Below, one piece after another: positions 25,901 to 34,863 of a stretch of DNA of 64,000 nt. Under the pieces are notes generated by a model that searched no databases, was not told the origin of the DNA, and saw only the letters and a program-made list of their open reading frames with translations. Numbering within the stretch: position 1 is the stretch's first letter; each line of letters opens with the position of its first letter. The position numbers were made by a program, and so were the translations under genes. Source of the DNA: Pleodorina starrii (taxonomy: Eukaryota; Chlorophyta; Chlorophyceae; Chlamydomonadales; Volvocaceae); contig BRXU01000009.1 in NCBI GenBank assembly GCA_030267565.1, positions 1,634,001-1,698,000 on the forward strand, in the 5' to 3' direction.

Positions 25901-27906
25901 GCTATCCGCAGCCGAGCTGGCGCTGATGCTTGGAGCCTTGAGCTCCGAAAAGAAACCGGGCGACGGAGCGCCCGTGAAGCAGGGCGACTCGCTGTGCTGC
26001 GATGATGAGCTGCTGCTGTTGCATCCCCCCCCCAGCTCTGCGTCGGTAGCCGAGCAGAAGCTGGAGCAGTTCACGAATGCTGGGTGCGCCTGCTGGGCGG
26101 CAGGCTGCAGCTGGGCCTTGAGGTGCTCGGGCGGCTGCACTGCACACGAGTCCGCGGACAGCCTAACCCTAACTGTCAAGTTTCCGTTGGAAGCCGTTGT
26201 TCCTCGGCTTCCAACGGAAACTTGACAGTTAGTAGTACTCGCCACGCTCCGTGGCAGTCACACGAGATAGCGTGACACGCCGGCAGAACGCAGGTCACGT
26301 GCGGCGCGCGACCCTGGCGCCCCCCAAACACGCACGGCCCGTTCGCAGGCCTGAACACGTGACAATGCCCCTAACCATCTCGCCACGCACTTGTCCTGTC
26401 TGAGAACACGCGGCGGATGAACGCGCTAAGAACATGAAAAAGTTGATGTCCTCCCCCCCAAACGCTGTCTGCGCCGGAACGCCCCTTCCCCCTTTTCACG
26501 CTCGCCTCCGTCCAATCGCCTCCGTCCCATCGCTGCTGTGCCATCTTTACCACCTTCCCCACCTCGCAGCCCGAGCCGACGACCTCTCGCAGCAGGTATC
26601 TACAGCCGATGAGAGGCTTCACAAGCTGGAGGAACAACAGGACGGCGGCTTCGGAACCGACAACGGCGTTAACAAACCGCTGATCGCCCGCGCCAACTTC
26701 CGCCGCTCCACCGCCGGCCCTGCCAACTCCAGTTTCAACCCAACGCCCTCCGGCGGTCCCGAGCAGGCGGATGAGGAGCAGGCAATGGTCATGCCGCTAC
26801 CCCTGGGTTCCTTAGCGGCTCAGCCGCCCAGCGGCCCCTTGGGATCTCAGCAGGGCAGCGGCGGCGGCGGGACACCGCGTCTGTCACGGGTGCCCACGCT
26901 GAGCAGGGACTTCGGCGGCAGTATGCGGATGCCAACCCTGCGGCGGCAGGGAACCTCCAAAATTGCTTACAGGCCGCCGCTGCTCGCGGGCAGCGCGCGG
27001 ACGGTGCCTGTGACGGATGTCCATGGCGGCGCAGGCTCCGCCGCCGCCGCCAATCGTGCCCTCGAGGCGGCCCTGGCTGCCGCCGTTGCGGCAAGCAGTA
27101 GCAATCCAGGAGAGCCCCAAACTGGTTCCGGAGCCAAGGCTGCCGGCAAGAGCGTGCGTCGAGTGAGCGGGGTTACGCGGGATGTGTCGGGCTATGGGCG
27201 TGAGGGTTCGGCCCGTGGAGGGCATCAGTATTCGCAGTTCGCGGGCGAGCAGTCTGAGCAGGGTAGATCGTCGCCGCTGCTGCGGCCGCGGACCGCGTCG
27301 CGGGCCGCGGGCGAGGAGGCGCAGCCGCCTCCAGCCCTTGACACCATCAGACCGCCGCCGCTGCTGCGGGCGCGGACAACGTCGCGGGCCATGCGCGACG
27401 AGGTGCAGCCGTTCGTGTCTCTGGAGGTATCGCGACCATCACTGCTGCTGCGGGCACCGACAGAGTCGCGGACCGCTGGTGTGGAGCTGCAGCCGTCCTT
27501 TTCCCTGGATGCAGCGCCCCCCACGCCCCACGAACGCCGGTTACCCTCATTGGAGGCGTTCGGTCACGCGGCGATGCTGCTGCGACAGGCCTCCGGCGGA
27601 GACAGCCTTGATCTCTCAGCGTCGTTCATGACCGGCAACGGAGGCGGCGTCAGGAGCGCCCGAACCAGCGGCGCCAGGCCGTTGATCCCGGCAGGCGGCG
27701 GCAGGCCTCCCGTGGCGGGCGGCGCCGCTTTCACGACAACCGACCGCAGCACAGGCCGCGACACGATGTCGCCCAGCCAGACAGATATCACCGCCCTCGC
27801 CTCGGCTACAAGCTCTGTGGGGAGTACAGCCGCCTCGAGTGACAACGCAGAGGACAGTGCCGCCGCCAACGGCGCCCGCAGCAGTTCCATCTTCCCTGAG
27901 TCGTGA
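16974..27906 (+). CDS. CNG-type ion channel, tandem paralogue 2 (12 exons)
   Basis: Exons: 16974-17068, 17557-17685, 17921-17944, 18547-18756, 19443-19570, 19853-20031, 20358-20523, 20842-20930, 21249-21548, 21807-23513, 23919-24033, 26570-27906. They total 4479 nt and 1492 aa. ATG 16974 follows an in-frame stop at 16950, so it is the likely start unless an upstream exon splices at CATACAG|AAG. S1 begins WSTWTLFFVGF, S2 is LDIIVNFRTAY, S3 is DVISALPID and S5 is ITHWAACLWYY. The pore loop is FLIILGDKPD and the C-linker starts SRHKQRAAMLQDALRY. The cyclic-nucleotide domain contains GEHFGELAVM and MPRPHTAVAV. The tail keeps RARVQLEDHEIG, PQPFLGMDPL and the coiled-coil blocks of the first channel. 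Intron 11 (24034-26569) is swollen by mobile sequence. No TGTAA occurs before the retroelement LTR at 28229, so its 3' end may lie in the LTR. Confidence 0.85.
24051..24655. repeat. 52-bp direct repeat pair
   Basis: The 52-bp unit starting CTGTCACGCCAGCTAAGG and ending TTAACTGGCACT is present identically at 24051-24102 and 24604-24655. The pair brackets about 500 bp that include a small inverted-repeat element and the left arm of a larger one. It is too long for an ordinary target-site duplication. Confidence 0.85.
24102..24315. mobile_element. MITE-like element with 17-bp perfect TIRs
   Basis: TATCTGTGTCTCGCACT (24102-24118) is the exact reverse complement of AGTGCGAGACACAGATA (24299-24315), giving a 214-bp unit with no coding capacity. 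It lies in intron 11 of channel 2. I could not identify a clean target-site duplication. Size and termini fit a non-autonomous DNA element. Confidence 0.55.
24518..26277. mobile_element. intronic insertion with 40-bp inverted ends and an antisense ORF
   Basis: A 40-bp sequence at 24518-24557 (starting GCCGAGGAACAACGGC) is repeated as an exact reverse complement at 26169-26208. The last four bases of that arm overlap a direct copy, 26205-26277, of the 73 bp at 24530-24602. The right end is therefore a near-perfect hairpin. The interior carries the minus-strand ORF 24752-26245. The whole sits inside intron 11 of channel 2, which is thereby about 2.5 kb long. No transposase motif is seen, so this is likely a non-autonomous or gene-carrying element. 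Confidence 0.65.
24752..26245 (-). CDS. intronic antisense ORF: repeat-rich single-pass membrane protein, unrecognised
   Basis: An uninterrupted 497-codon frame on the minus strand. Its first codons lie in the inverted repeat, so the true start may be internal. Near residues 85-200 a unit of about 37 residues is repeated three times (core SPGFFSELKAPS). One hydrophobic segment, ATLLLILVAALLVMFSASVG, lies near residue 265, preceded by a basic cluster GKRKKH, so the N-terminus is probably cytosolic. The region after it has a few Cys and no recognised domain. It could be a host gene fragment captured by the surrounding element or a cargo gene of unknown role. Its length without stops and its ordered composition argue against chance, but this GC-rich strand makes long spurious frames common. 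Confidence 0.4.
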   Translation of the reverse strand: MASTTNCQVSVGSRGTTASNGNLTVRVRLSADSCAVQPPEHLKAQLQPAAQQAHPAFVNCSSFCSATDAELGGGCNSSSSSSQHSESPCFTGAPSPGFFSELKAPSISASSAADSASGAHGSESPYVTGAPSPGFFSELKAPSISASSAADSASVAHGSESPCFTGAPSPGFFSELKAPSGSGNQAPSGLLSRLARPVVWANSKVLKGAEVLYGQLNKTEPVYCEPGHPRCEGKRKKHVIRPPAIIVGTKSTWSATLLLILVAALLVMFSASVGATGGSRCREAGLQAMRQLEAVGAALKCTNIGFARVWPGLPPQHRTEQASTLAAVDSYSFGGHMAATTTEGAVLAEVLDLGSSLSVFAPVGLREQTAGWVRQQGCILRRGAPGAGPAALTMEGLARASENGVNTGVIVVENVASDVGPVLEVAAAHAREAAVARVPRDYLWSAGEVRMRWLRARQAERRLLIVPCATCIWLVLLAGGKRRHGFIRCTVAPMLVF

Positions 27907-28228
27907 AGGGCAGGCCATGGAGCAGCGGGTTTCGTGGCCCACGCCCTCCAATTCGAGGCTCTGAGGCTCTGCGGACGGGCGACCGCGGGGCTTGTGGAGG
28001 GGCCCCAACGGCTTCCGTGTACACGGGTATGCAAGGGAGAAACACAGCGACTACTACACAGCGACGAGGAAGCAGTTTTACGGTTTACAATGTTGAAGTA
28101 GATCACATGCTAGAAGCGCGTGAACGTTTCGCTGTTAAATAAATGCACTGGCTGCCAGACTGTGACCGATATGTACGGCAGGGTACGGCGCTGCCCAGCG
28201 CCAGGCAGGGGGACGACTTTGGTAGGGC
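27907..28228. other. 3' flank of channel 2 up to the retroelement
   Basis: 322 bp with no gene. TGTAA is absent; a single GTTAAATAAA occurs near 28134-28143. The retroelement begins at 28229, so channel 2 transcripts may read into the LTR. Confidence 0.5.
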
Positions 28229-28762
28229 TGTCGTGCACCGTTGGTGTCGGTACATTTCCGGGACAAATGCCCGGTGAGGGCGCGGAGAGACGCTAGGAAG
28301 GACCCTCGAGCGTATCTGGACGTATCTCCATCTTATGGGAGATATTACGGTCGTACTGCTCGTCCAAACGAGCTCCTACCTAGGCGCGAGCGCTTCCTGC
28401 TGGAAGCGCTTCGCTTGGTCATTACGATGCCGAAGGATATATGATATTGTAACACACAATCAGATCCCCAGCAGCGACTCTCGCTGTGGCGTTAGCCCAA
28501 GCCGCCACAATGGTGTCTCACATGCACTAGCGTGGCGCCGGCCGGGCCTGATCAACCTGGCTGGCTGCCTTATCGCTTGTGCATTATAGTAGTCAGCTCA
28601 GCAGCACTGTTGCTCGCGCGCACGTAGGCGCCGAGCTCGGACCTCACGCTAGGAAGAAGGAGCGCGGCCTCGCCCCAGCGGTCAGGCCTCGGGGCCAGTA
28701 CTGGATGCAGTGAGCCCGGCTGCAGTCCAGCTGCTGTCGCGCACGCCCCGCACGAGCCCACA
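28229..28762 (+). repeat. left LTR (534 bp)
   Basis: Begins TGTCGTGCACCG and ends GAGCCCACA. Contains TGTAA at 28448-28452, a likely element poly(A) signal. It is the first TGTAA downstream of channel 2. Confidence 0.9.
28448..28452 (+). terminator. TGTAA inside the left LTR
   Basis: The same signal occurs at 34452-34456 in the right LTR. Its position within the repeat fits the R/U5 region. It may also terminate channel 2. Confidence 0.35.
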
Positions 28763-29190
28763 CCAAGCGAAGCCGGGTCGTTGCGATCTCTCGCGACTGA
28801 CTCTCGGGCTTCGACACCTAGCTGTGGGCTGCAGACCATCAGTTAGGTGGCATATTCCGTAACGGCACGACGCCGTGACGGTTCGGGCCACGAGCGCCCA
28901 ACACTGCTGCTTCCGAGCAGCAGCTTTCGGACCCGGCCAGGTCCACACGCCACGACGGCAGCCGCCTCGAGCGCGGCAAATCTTTGAGCTTGCAGGGCCA
29001 CGACGGCTTCTGCTAGGCGACTGGTCCAGCTGCGGATCAAGTCGTCTCGGTGTTCGCCGTTCCGACACATTGCACCGGAACCGACACGATGTCGGGGCTG
29101 TCGACATCCGATGGCCTGTCCGAGGTGACTCTTTGAGGCCCACCACGTAGGGGGGCCGTGGCATGAGCGGACTGCAGCGATGCGCCGCGA

Positions 29191-29880
29191 GGGACTGGTT
29201 TCTCCGGAGACTCGGCGAACGGGCTTCGGCGGAGGGATGGGGTGCCGCGCATCGGCCTAGGCGGTTGGTTTCTCCGGAGTCTCGGCGAACGGGCTTCGGC
29301 GGAGGGATGGGGTGCCGCGCATCGGCCTAGGCGGTTGGTTTCTCTGAAGCCTCGACGAGCGGGCTTCGGCGGAGGGATGGGGTGCCGCACGGCGGCCTAG
29401 GCGGTTGGTTTCTCCGGAGTCTCGGCGAACGGGCTTCGGCGGAGGGATGGGGTGCCGCGCATCGGCCTAGGCGGTTGGTTTCTCTGAAGCCTCGACGAGC
29501 GGGCTTCGGCGGAGGGATGGGGTGCCGCACAGCGGCCTAGGGGGTTGGTTTCTCCGTAGTCTCGGCGAACGGGCTTCGGCGGAGGGATGGGGTGCCGCGC
29601 ATCGGCTTAGGCGGTTGGTTTCTCTGGAGTCTCGGCGAACGGGCTTCGGCGGAGGGATGGGGTGCCGCGCATAGGCCTAGGTGGTTGGTTTCTCCGGAGT
29701 CTCGGCGAACGGGCTTCGGCGGAGGGATGGGGTGCCGCGCATCGGCTTAGGCGGTTGGTTTCTCTGGAGTCTCGGCGAACGGGCTTCGGCGGAGGGATGG
29801 GGTGCCGCGCATAGGCCTAGGTGGTTGGTTTCTCCGGAGTCTCGGCGAACGGGCTTCGGCGGAAGATTAGACAGCCGCAC
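29191..29880. repeat. 70-bp minisatellite inside the retroelement
   Basis: Units starting GGGCTTCGGCGGAGGGATGG begin at 29221, 29291, 29361, 29431, 29501, 29571, 29641, 29711, 29781 and (degenerate) 29851. Two subtypes alternate, one with TCTCCGGAGTCTCGGCGAAC and one with TCTCTGAAGCCTCGACGAGC or TCTCTGGAGT. The period is not a multiple of three, so a conserved protein repeat is unlikely. It lies between the left LTR and the ORF. Confidence 0.95.
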
Positions 29881-30272
29881 TGCGGTTTAGGGGAATTGGC
29901 GGCAACGGAACCAACTCTCGAGGGCTCCAACGAGGGGCGCGGAGGAGCGACACTCAAGGGATCAGCTGATGGCGCCGTCGCAGCGCGCCGCCCTGTGGCC
30001 TTGGGGTTGTTCTGAGAGTTCGGTGTAGTGTCGTTGTTATGGGGCCATGAAGGGTCTGGTAGAGATCTGGGGGGGGGCTTTAGAACGGTCGCGAAGGCCT
30101 GCCTGCCCGTCTGGACCTGCCTTTTTGCCAGCGGGATAGTTACATGGGATGCGTCACAGGGCTGGTGTTCAGTATGTTGAGGGTACTTGCGTGTTGCCGC
30201 CGCGCGCGTCGTAGCAGATCACCAGCGCAGGACCGGCTAGCCGGCAGGCTTTGAGCAGCGTTTATGTAGCAC

Positions 30273-33272
30273 GTGTCCGACCCAGTAGGCGACCTCCCCA
30301 AGGCTGTCCTCCCAAGGGACGAGTGCCTGGGTTTGGGTTTTCAGATACAGCGCTACGTGCACCTCTCATGCGACGCCCGCGAGCGGCGCGCGGTGGCACA
30401 ACTTGTGCCTGTTTGGGGGATGCATTACGATGGGCAGCTTTCAGCAGGGGCTTGGGATTCGGGGCTACTGCCGGAGTTTAGCACACCCACGGAGCTTCTT
30501 CACTGGGGAGCGTCAGCAGCAGCCGTCGAGGCAATGGGCTTGGGGGACACGTCTGTGTGTTTAGTAGTAGGCAGCTGGGGGGGATCCACGTCCTGGGATA
30601 CGCAGCACGTAGTTAGTTTCTTGGGGGGATTGCAGCACTATCGCAGAGAGAGGCGTCTACCGCCGCCGGCCTTCCTCCTTGAGGGCCCTCACATCAGCAT
30701 CGACGCGGCGCCGGAGGCGGGTTGGCCCCTGGGCTTGCCATCGCCTCTCGACGCCGCCGTCACTGGCGCGGCAGTTCACCGCTTGAGCTGCCTTTACACT
30801 AACCTCGCCAACGCGGTGCACTTGCAGCACTGCCTCGCTCAGCTGCGGCCACCAGAGGGCCGCAGCCTGGCCGCGCTGCTGCCGCCTGGGCATAGCCCGG
30901 CGGCGGCGTGCACGGTCATGGCCCCGCCTTACGCGGCGCTCGACATTCCGGGCCGGCCATGGGTGGCGTTACCGCCGCCCTCGGTCTCGGACGCGCCGCT
31001 ACGGGCGGGGCCCAACCGCACTCCCAGCCGGGTCACTGCGGCCGCCTACTCGGCGGCGGCTGGCTTTTGGCTGCGGACGTCGCGGCACACAAAGCTGGAG
31101 CTGGAGCTGGAGCTGCTGGAGACGTCATCCCCGCCGCCGGTCTTCCAGTTCGCTCTCTCCTTCTGCATGGCGCTGCACCGCGCGTTCGTCACGCCGCACG
31201 ACATGCAGTATCCTGCGGCACGGCACCTCGTGACCTCACCGCAGGGGGGGGGAAGCGAGCTGGCGCCGCCGATTTCTACTGGGGCCGCGGCAGCGGTCTC
31301 GGGGTCGGTGGCAGGATTGGCGGGAGGGGCAGCGCCGCCGCTGCCGGCCTTAGCGGTTTCCGCTGTGGCGGTCCGCTGGTCGGCGGCGGCGGCCTGGGAT
31401 GAGGAGCTGACGCCGCTGGCCTGCGCCTTGCTGACACAGCGGGCGCCTGGGCTGGCGGTGGTCATGGCCGCGGCTGGGCTTGCCTCGGCTGTGGATGCGC
31501 AGGAGAGCGCATTGGCGGAAGGGACCGACCCTGACGTGTGGCTTGACGCGTCAACGTTGGCGCACCTCCAGGGCGCGCCGGCGGGGGTCGGGACCGACGG
31601 GCGGCCGGAACGGCGCGTGCTCCGACGGGCCGCGCTGTACCGGTGGACGGGGGATCAATTGCTTAGGGCCTGCAGCGACGGCTCGACGCGGGTCTGCCCA
31701 CCGCCCGACGCTCGGGAGGCCATCGTGCGGCAAGTGCACGCGGTGGCCCACCTGGGCATACGTCGGACCTTGGCGCTGGTGCAGCTGGGTCACTGGTGGC
31801 ACGGGATGCGAAAAACCGTCCAGCGGGTCGTGCGCAGCTGCAAGCTGTGCGACATGACCAACAGCGGCGGCGTCGCGCGCCCGATCCAGCTGCAGCCGTT
31901 GGCCATACGGGGCATGTTCTACCGCTGGGGCGTTGACCTGGCGGGACCTCTGCCCCCGACTGCGCCGTTCGGCTACACTTATGTCATGGTATGCATTGAA
32001 CATTTCACCAAGCATGCGGAGTTTGTGGCCCTGCGGAGCAAGCAGCCTGACGAGACGTCCCGCGGCCTGCTGGAGCTGGTGGCCCGGTTCTCGGCCCCAG
32101 CCGAAGTGGTGACCGACCGCGGCGGTGAGTTCCAAGGGGCTTTCGCGGCGCTGCTTCGGCAATGCTTCGTCGACCATCGGCTGACCTCGGCGGGCCATCC
32201 CCAAGCAGACGGGGCCGCCGAGCGGCTGGTTCAGGTCGTCAAGGCGGCGCTGCGTAAGCACTGCAAGGACACGGGAAGGACGGACGATTGGGATCTGCAA
32301 CTGCCTTGGCTGGCGCTCGCCTACCGCTGCTCGCCTCAGGCGTCGACCCGGTACTCGCCATACGAACTCATGTTCGGCGTGCCGCCGGTCGTACCGCCTG
32401 CTGTGCGGGAGCGCATGGCGGAGCCGCTGGGGCTGGCCGGCCCGGTGGGAGCTTACGCGGCGGCGCTCCAAGAGCGCGCCGCACTTCTGCAGCGGCATGC
32501 TCCCATCGCTGCGGCAAATCTGCTCATCGCCCAGCACCGAGACACGCGCCGGTACGCGCACGTGCGCTCAGGCAAGTACCGGCCGCCGGCTATGGAGTTC
32601 GCCCCAGGCGACTACGTGTATGTGCGCCGGTCAGCGGTGCACAACACTCTGCAGATGCCGGTGTACGACGAGGTGCTGCGCGTAGAACGGGTCGGGGCCA
32701 TGGGAGTAGCAGTGTTGTTAGGGCGTGATGGGGGACGAATTAGACGTAGGATAGAGCAGCTGGTGCCGTGCCACCTGCCCGATCTTGATCCGATCGTCGA
32801 TGTACGGCTGCAACGGCCAACCACCGACCTCGCCTGCGAGGTCTGTGAGTCGCCCGAAGATGAGGCGCGCATGCTGCTGTGCGATGCGTGCGGGACAGGC
32901 TGGCACCTGCAGTGCCTGTCCCCGCCGCTGAGCGCGGTGCCGCCGGGACAGTGGGTCTGCCCTGAGTGTGTCAAGCTCAGGCGCGAGGCCCCGGTGGGGC
33001 CAGAGATGGCCTTGCCCAAGGCGGCGCCGGTCCTGTTCCCCAACGCCGCCACGCGGCGGCGGGACGAGCAAGCGGCAGCACTCGACGGTGTCCGGGTCAA
33101 GCGTGTCGTGTACACGGGGCAAGGAAGGCAGCGGGCGAGGTCAGTGGTTTGGGGTACGGTGCGGTATCGCGGAGCATTGGCTAGGCCCCACTACTTTCTC
33201 GTCGAGTGGGACGAGGGGTCAGCTGAGCCGATGGGCATCACCGCGGTCAACCGCCTGTTGGTGACTGGATGA
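30273..33272 (+). CDS. retroelement polyprotein: MTase-like remnant, integrase, PHD finger
   Basis: A 999-residue single frame. Integrase: zinc motif HAVAHLG...CKLCD near residues 487-528, then a DD35E core with Asp in WGVDLAGP (about 553), Asp in VVTDRGGEF (about 613) and Glu in GAAERLVQ (about 649). A C4HC3 PHD finger follows at about 853-900 (CEVC, LLCDACGTGWHLQCL, WVCPEC). The C-terminal YFLVEWDEGSAEPM resembles the Tudor/chromo-like end of algal gypsy elements. Residues about 20-230 recall retroelement-encoded C5-methyltransferase domains (RYVHLSCDA, CLVVGSWGG, FLLEG, VHRLSCLYTNLAN), but the catalytic Pro-Cys is absent at SWGGSTS. That part is inference from remembered family patterns. 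No reverse transcriptase is present. The first ATG is used; an upstream spliced leader cannot be excluded. Confidence 0.85.
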   Translation: MSDPVGDLPKAVLPRDECLGLGFQIQRYVHLSCDARERRAVAQLVPVWGMHYDGQLSAGAWDSGLLPEFSTPTELLHWGASAAAVEAMGLGDTSVCLVVGSWGGSTSWDTQHVVSFLGGLQHYRRERRLPPPAFLLEGPHISIDAAPEAGWPLGLPSPLDAAVTGAAVHRLSCLYTNLANAVHLQHCLAQLRPPEGRSLAALLPPGHSPAAACTVMAPPYAALDIPGRPWVALPPPSVSDAPLRAGPNRTPSRVTAAAYSAAAGFWLRTSRHTKLELELELLETSSPPPVFQFALSFCMALHRAFVTPHDMQYPAARHLVTSPQGGGSELAPPISTGAAAAVSGSVAGLAGGAAPPLPALAVSAVAVRWSAAAAWDEELTPLACALLTQRAPGLAVVMAAAGLASAVDAQESALAEGTDPDVWLDASTLAHLQGAPAGVGTDGRPERRVLRRAALYRWTGDQLLRACSDGSTRVCPPPDAREAIVRQVHAVAHLGIRRTLALVQLGHWWHGMRKTVQRVVRSCKLCDMTNSGGVARPIQLQPLAIRGMFYRWGVDLAGPLPPTAPFGYTYVMVCIEHFTKHAEFVALRSKQPDETSRGLLELVARFSAPAEVVTDRGGEFQGAFAALLRQCFVDHRLTSAGHPQADGAAERLVQVVKAALRKHCKDTGRTDDWDLQLPWLALAYRCSPQASTRYSPYELMFGVPPVVPPAVRERMAEPLGLAGPVGAYAAALQERAALLQRHAPIAAANLLIAQHRDTRRYAHVRSGKYRPPAMEFAPGDYVYVRRSAVHNTLQMPVYDEVLRVERVGAMGVAVLLGRDGGRIRRRIEQLVPCHLPDLDPIVDVRLQRPTTDLACEVCESPEDEARMLLCDACGTGWHLQCLSPPLSAVPPGQWVCPECVKLRREAPVGPEMALPKAAPVLFPNAATRRRDEQAAALDGVRVKRVVYTGQGRQRARSVVWGTVRYRGALARPHYFLVEWDEGSAEPMGITAVNRLLVTG

Positions 33273-34177
33273 TTGGGGGGCTTAGTGCAGTGGTTTACTG
33301 GGTTGCCTCACGGCCGGGTACTCAGCGGAGGTTGGAAGACCGCTTGTGCGCGGCAACGGACCTTTGACCTGGTGGTGATCCGCGAAGGGTCGCTTGGGCC
33401 TGAACAGGCCGTCAGACTGCGCGCGCGCGCGACTAGAGGAACTGAACCTTCCGGGGCTGCGCCGCGTGGCGCGTTGTGTGACTGTTTCGCCCCGGCAGAT
33501 CGCCGCCTTGCGGCTGGGGGGGGAGACAGGGCTCCGGGCTTAGACCCGGCGGGAAGGCGGCTAACCGCCTTGCCTAACGCAGGTTGCAGGGGTGTTCCTT
33601 CGGGGGGGCTCTCGCGTGAGTGTCCTCGACGTTGGGACGTAGACGCCCACGGTGGCGCAGTTTGGCCGCAATGGCCGCGCTTGGAAAAGGCGCACTCGAG
33701 TGTTTCTTCGGTGCTATTGCCTTGGGGAGAGTGAAGTATAGCGTGCACGTGCTCGGGCTGGGCGCCACTGGCGCAGGACGGCACGACGTTGTGCGAACGC
33801 AGACCTCGGATTCCAGAGCAGCAGACTCCGGGCAAACCGCGTAATCGGATTTGGATCTTGGCGACCTCCGCGAGACGGGCGCGAAGCTCTTATTGCCGGA
33901 CGATAGCGCGCCTTGACTTGTGCATGCTAGGCCGCGAGCGCCTCGCTAGATAGACGAATAGCCGTTTAGCGGCGCCGTACACCCTCGTTTATGTGGTGGG
34001 CGGAAACCCGTAGTAGTTGCATTGCGACCGGCGTCAGGCTTCCGTGCCGGCCGGATAGTCGCAGGACAGTTGCAGGTCTAGCCTCGCTGTCCTTCAGGAT
34101 CGGTAGCTGTTTACTCGCGCCGCGCGTCATAGCCAGCACCTCCCTCGCTTAGCTTCGCTGCTACGTTCGGGGGGGGG

Positions 34178-34863
34178 AGTCCGCGTACCCAGTGTCGCGG
34201 GCACATGCCTTCCAGCGTTGGGGCATGACAGCTGTCGTGCACCGTTGGTGTCGGTACATTTCCGGGACAAATGCCCGGTGAGGGCGCGGAGAGACGCTAG
34301 GAAGGACCCTCGAGCGTATCTGGACGTATCTCCATCTTATGGGAGATATTACGGTCGTACTGCTCGTCCAAACGAGCTCCTACCTAGGCGCGAGCGCTTC
34401 CTGCTGGAAGCGCTTCGCTTGGTCATTACGATGCCGAAGGATATATGATATTGTAACACACAATCAGATCCCCAGCAGCGACTCTCGCTGTGGCGTTAGC
34501 CCAAGCCGCCACAATGGTGTCTCACATGCACTAGCGTGGCGCCGGCCGGGCCTGATCAACCTGGCTGGCTGCCTTATCGCTTGTGCATTATAGTAGTCAG
34601 CTCAGCAGCACTGTTGCTCGCGCGCACGTAGGCGCCGAGCTCGGACCTCACGCTAGGAAGAAGGAGCGCGGCCTCGCCCCAGCGGTCAGGCCTCGGGGCC
34701 AGTACTGGATGCAGTGAGCCCGGCTGCAGTCCAGCTGCTGTCGCGCACGCCCCGCACGAGCCCACAGCCTGGACAGCCTTGGACAGTTCGCCCACAGCCT
34801 GGGGACCACAGTCCGCGTACCCAGTGTCGCGGGCACATGCCTTCCAGCGTTGGGGCATGACAG
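34178..34863. repeat. 54-bp direct repeat bracketing the right LTR
   Basis: The 54 bp starting AGTCCGCGTACCCAG and ending GGCATGACAG are present identically at 34178-34231, one base before the right LTR, and at 34810-34863, after it. The second copy is followed by GGCTGTCGT, which resembles the LTR start. This suggests rearrangement at the 3' junction. Confidence 0.85.
34233..34766 (+). repeat. right LTR (534 bp)
   Basis: Same length as the left LTR and, by eye, the same sequence. TGTAA is at 34452-34456. Confidence 0.9.

Larger units (their letters stand above)
28229..34766 (+). mobile_element. LTR retroelement (Ty3/gypsy-like integrase), RT-less copy
   Basis: Bounded by two 534-bp direct repeats that start TGTCG and end CCACA (28229-28762 and 34233-34766) and look identical on direct reading, suggesting recent insertion or homogenisation. 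The interior holds a 70-bp minisatellite (about 29191-29880) and one 999-codon ORF with integrase and PHD finger, and a purine run GGGGGGGGAG about 55 bp before the right LTR. No gag, protease, reverse transcriptase or RNase H motif was found, so it is either non-autonomous or internally deleted. The flanks AGGGC and GCCTG do not form a target-site duplication. Confidence 0.85.

Noticed and set aside
24752..26245. Transposase identity for the antisense intronic ORF
   Set aside because: No DDE-type triad, zinc ribbon or helix-turn-helix pattern is visible; it looks like a membrane protein instead.
29191..29880. The 70-bp array as a CRISPR array or a coding repeat
   Set aside because: Units are contiguous with no unique spacers, and the period is not divisible by three; the genome is eukaryotic.
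28224..34771. Five-base target-site duplication for the retroelement
   Set aside because: AGGGC on the left and GCCTG on the right do not match.
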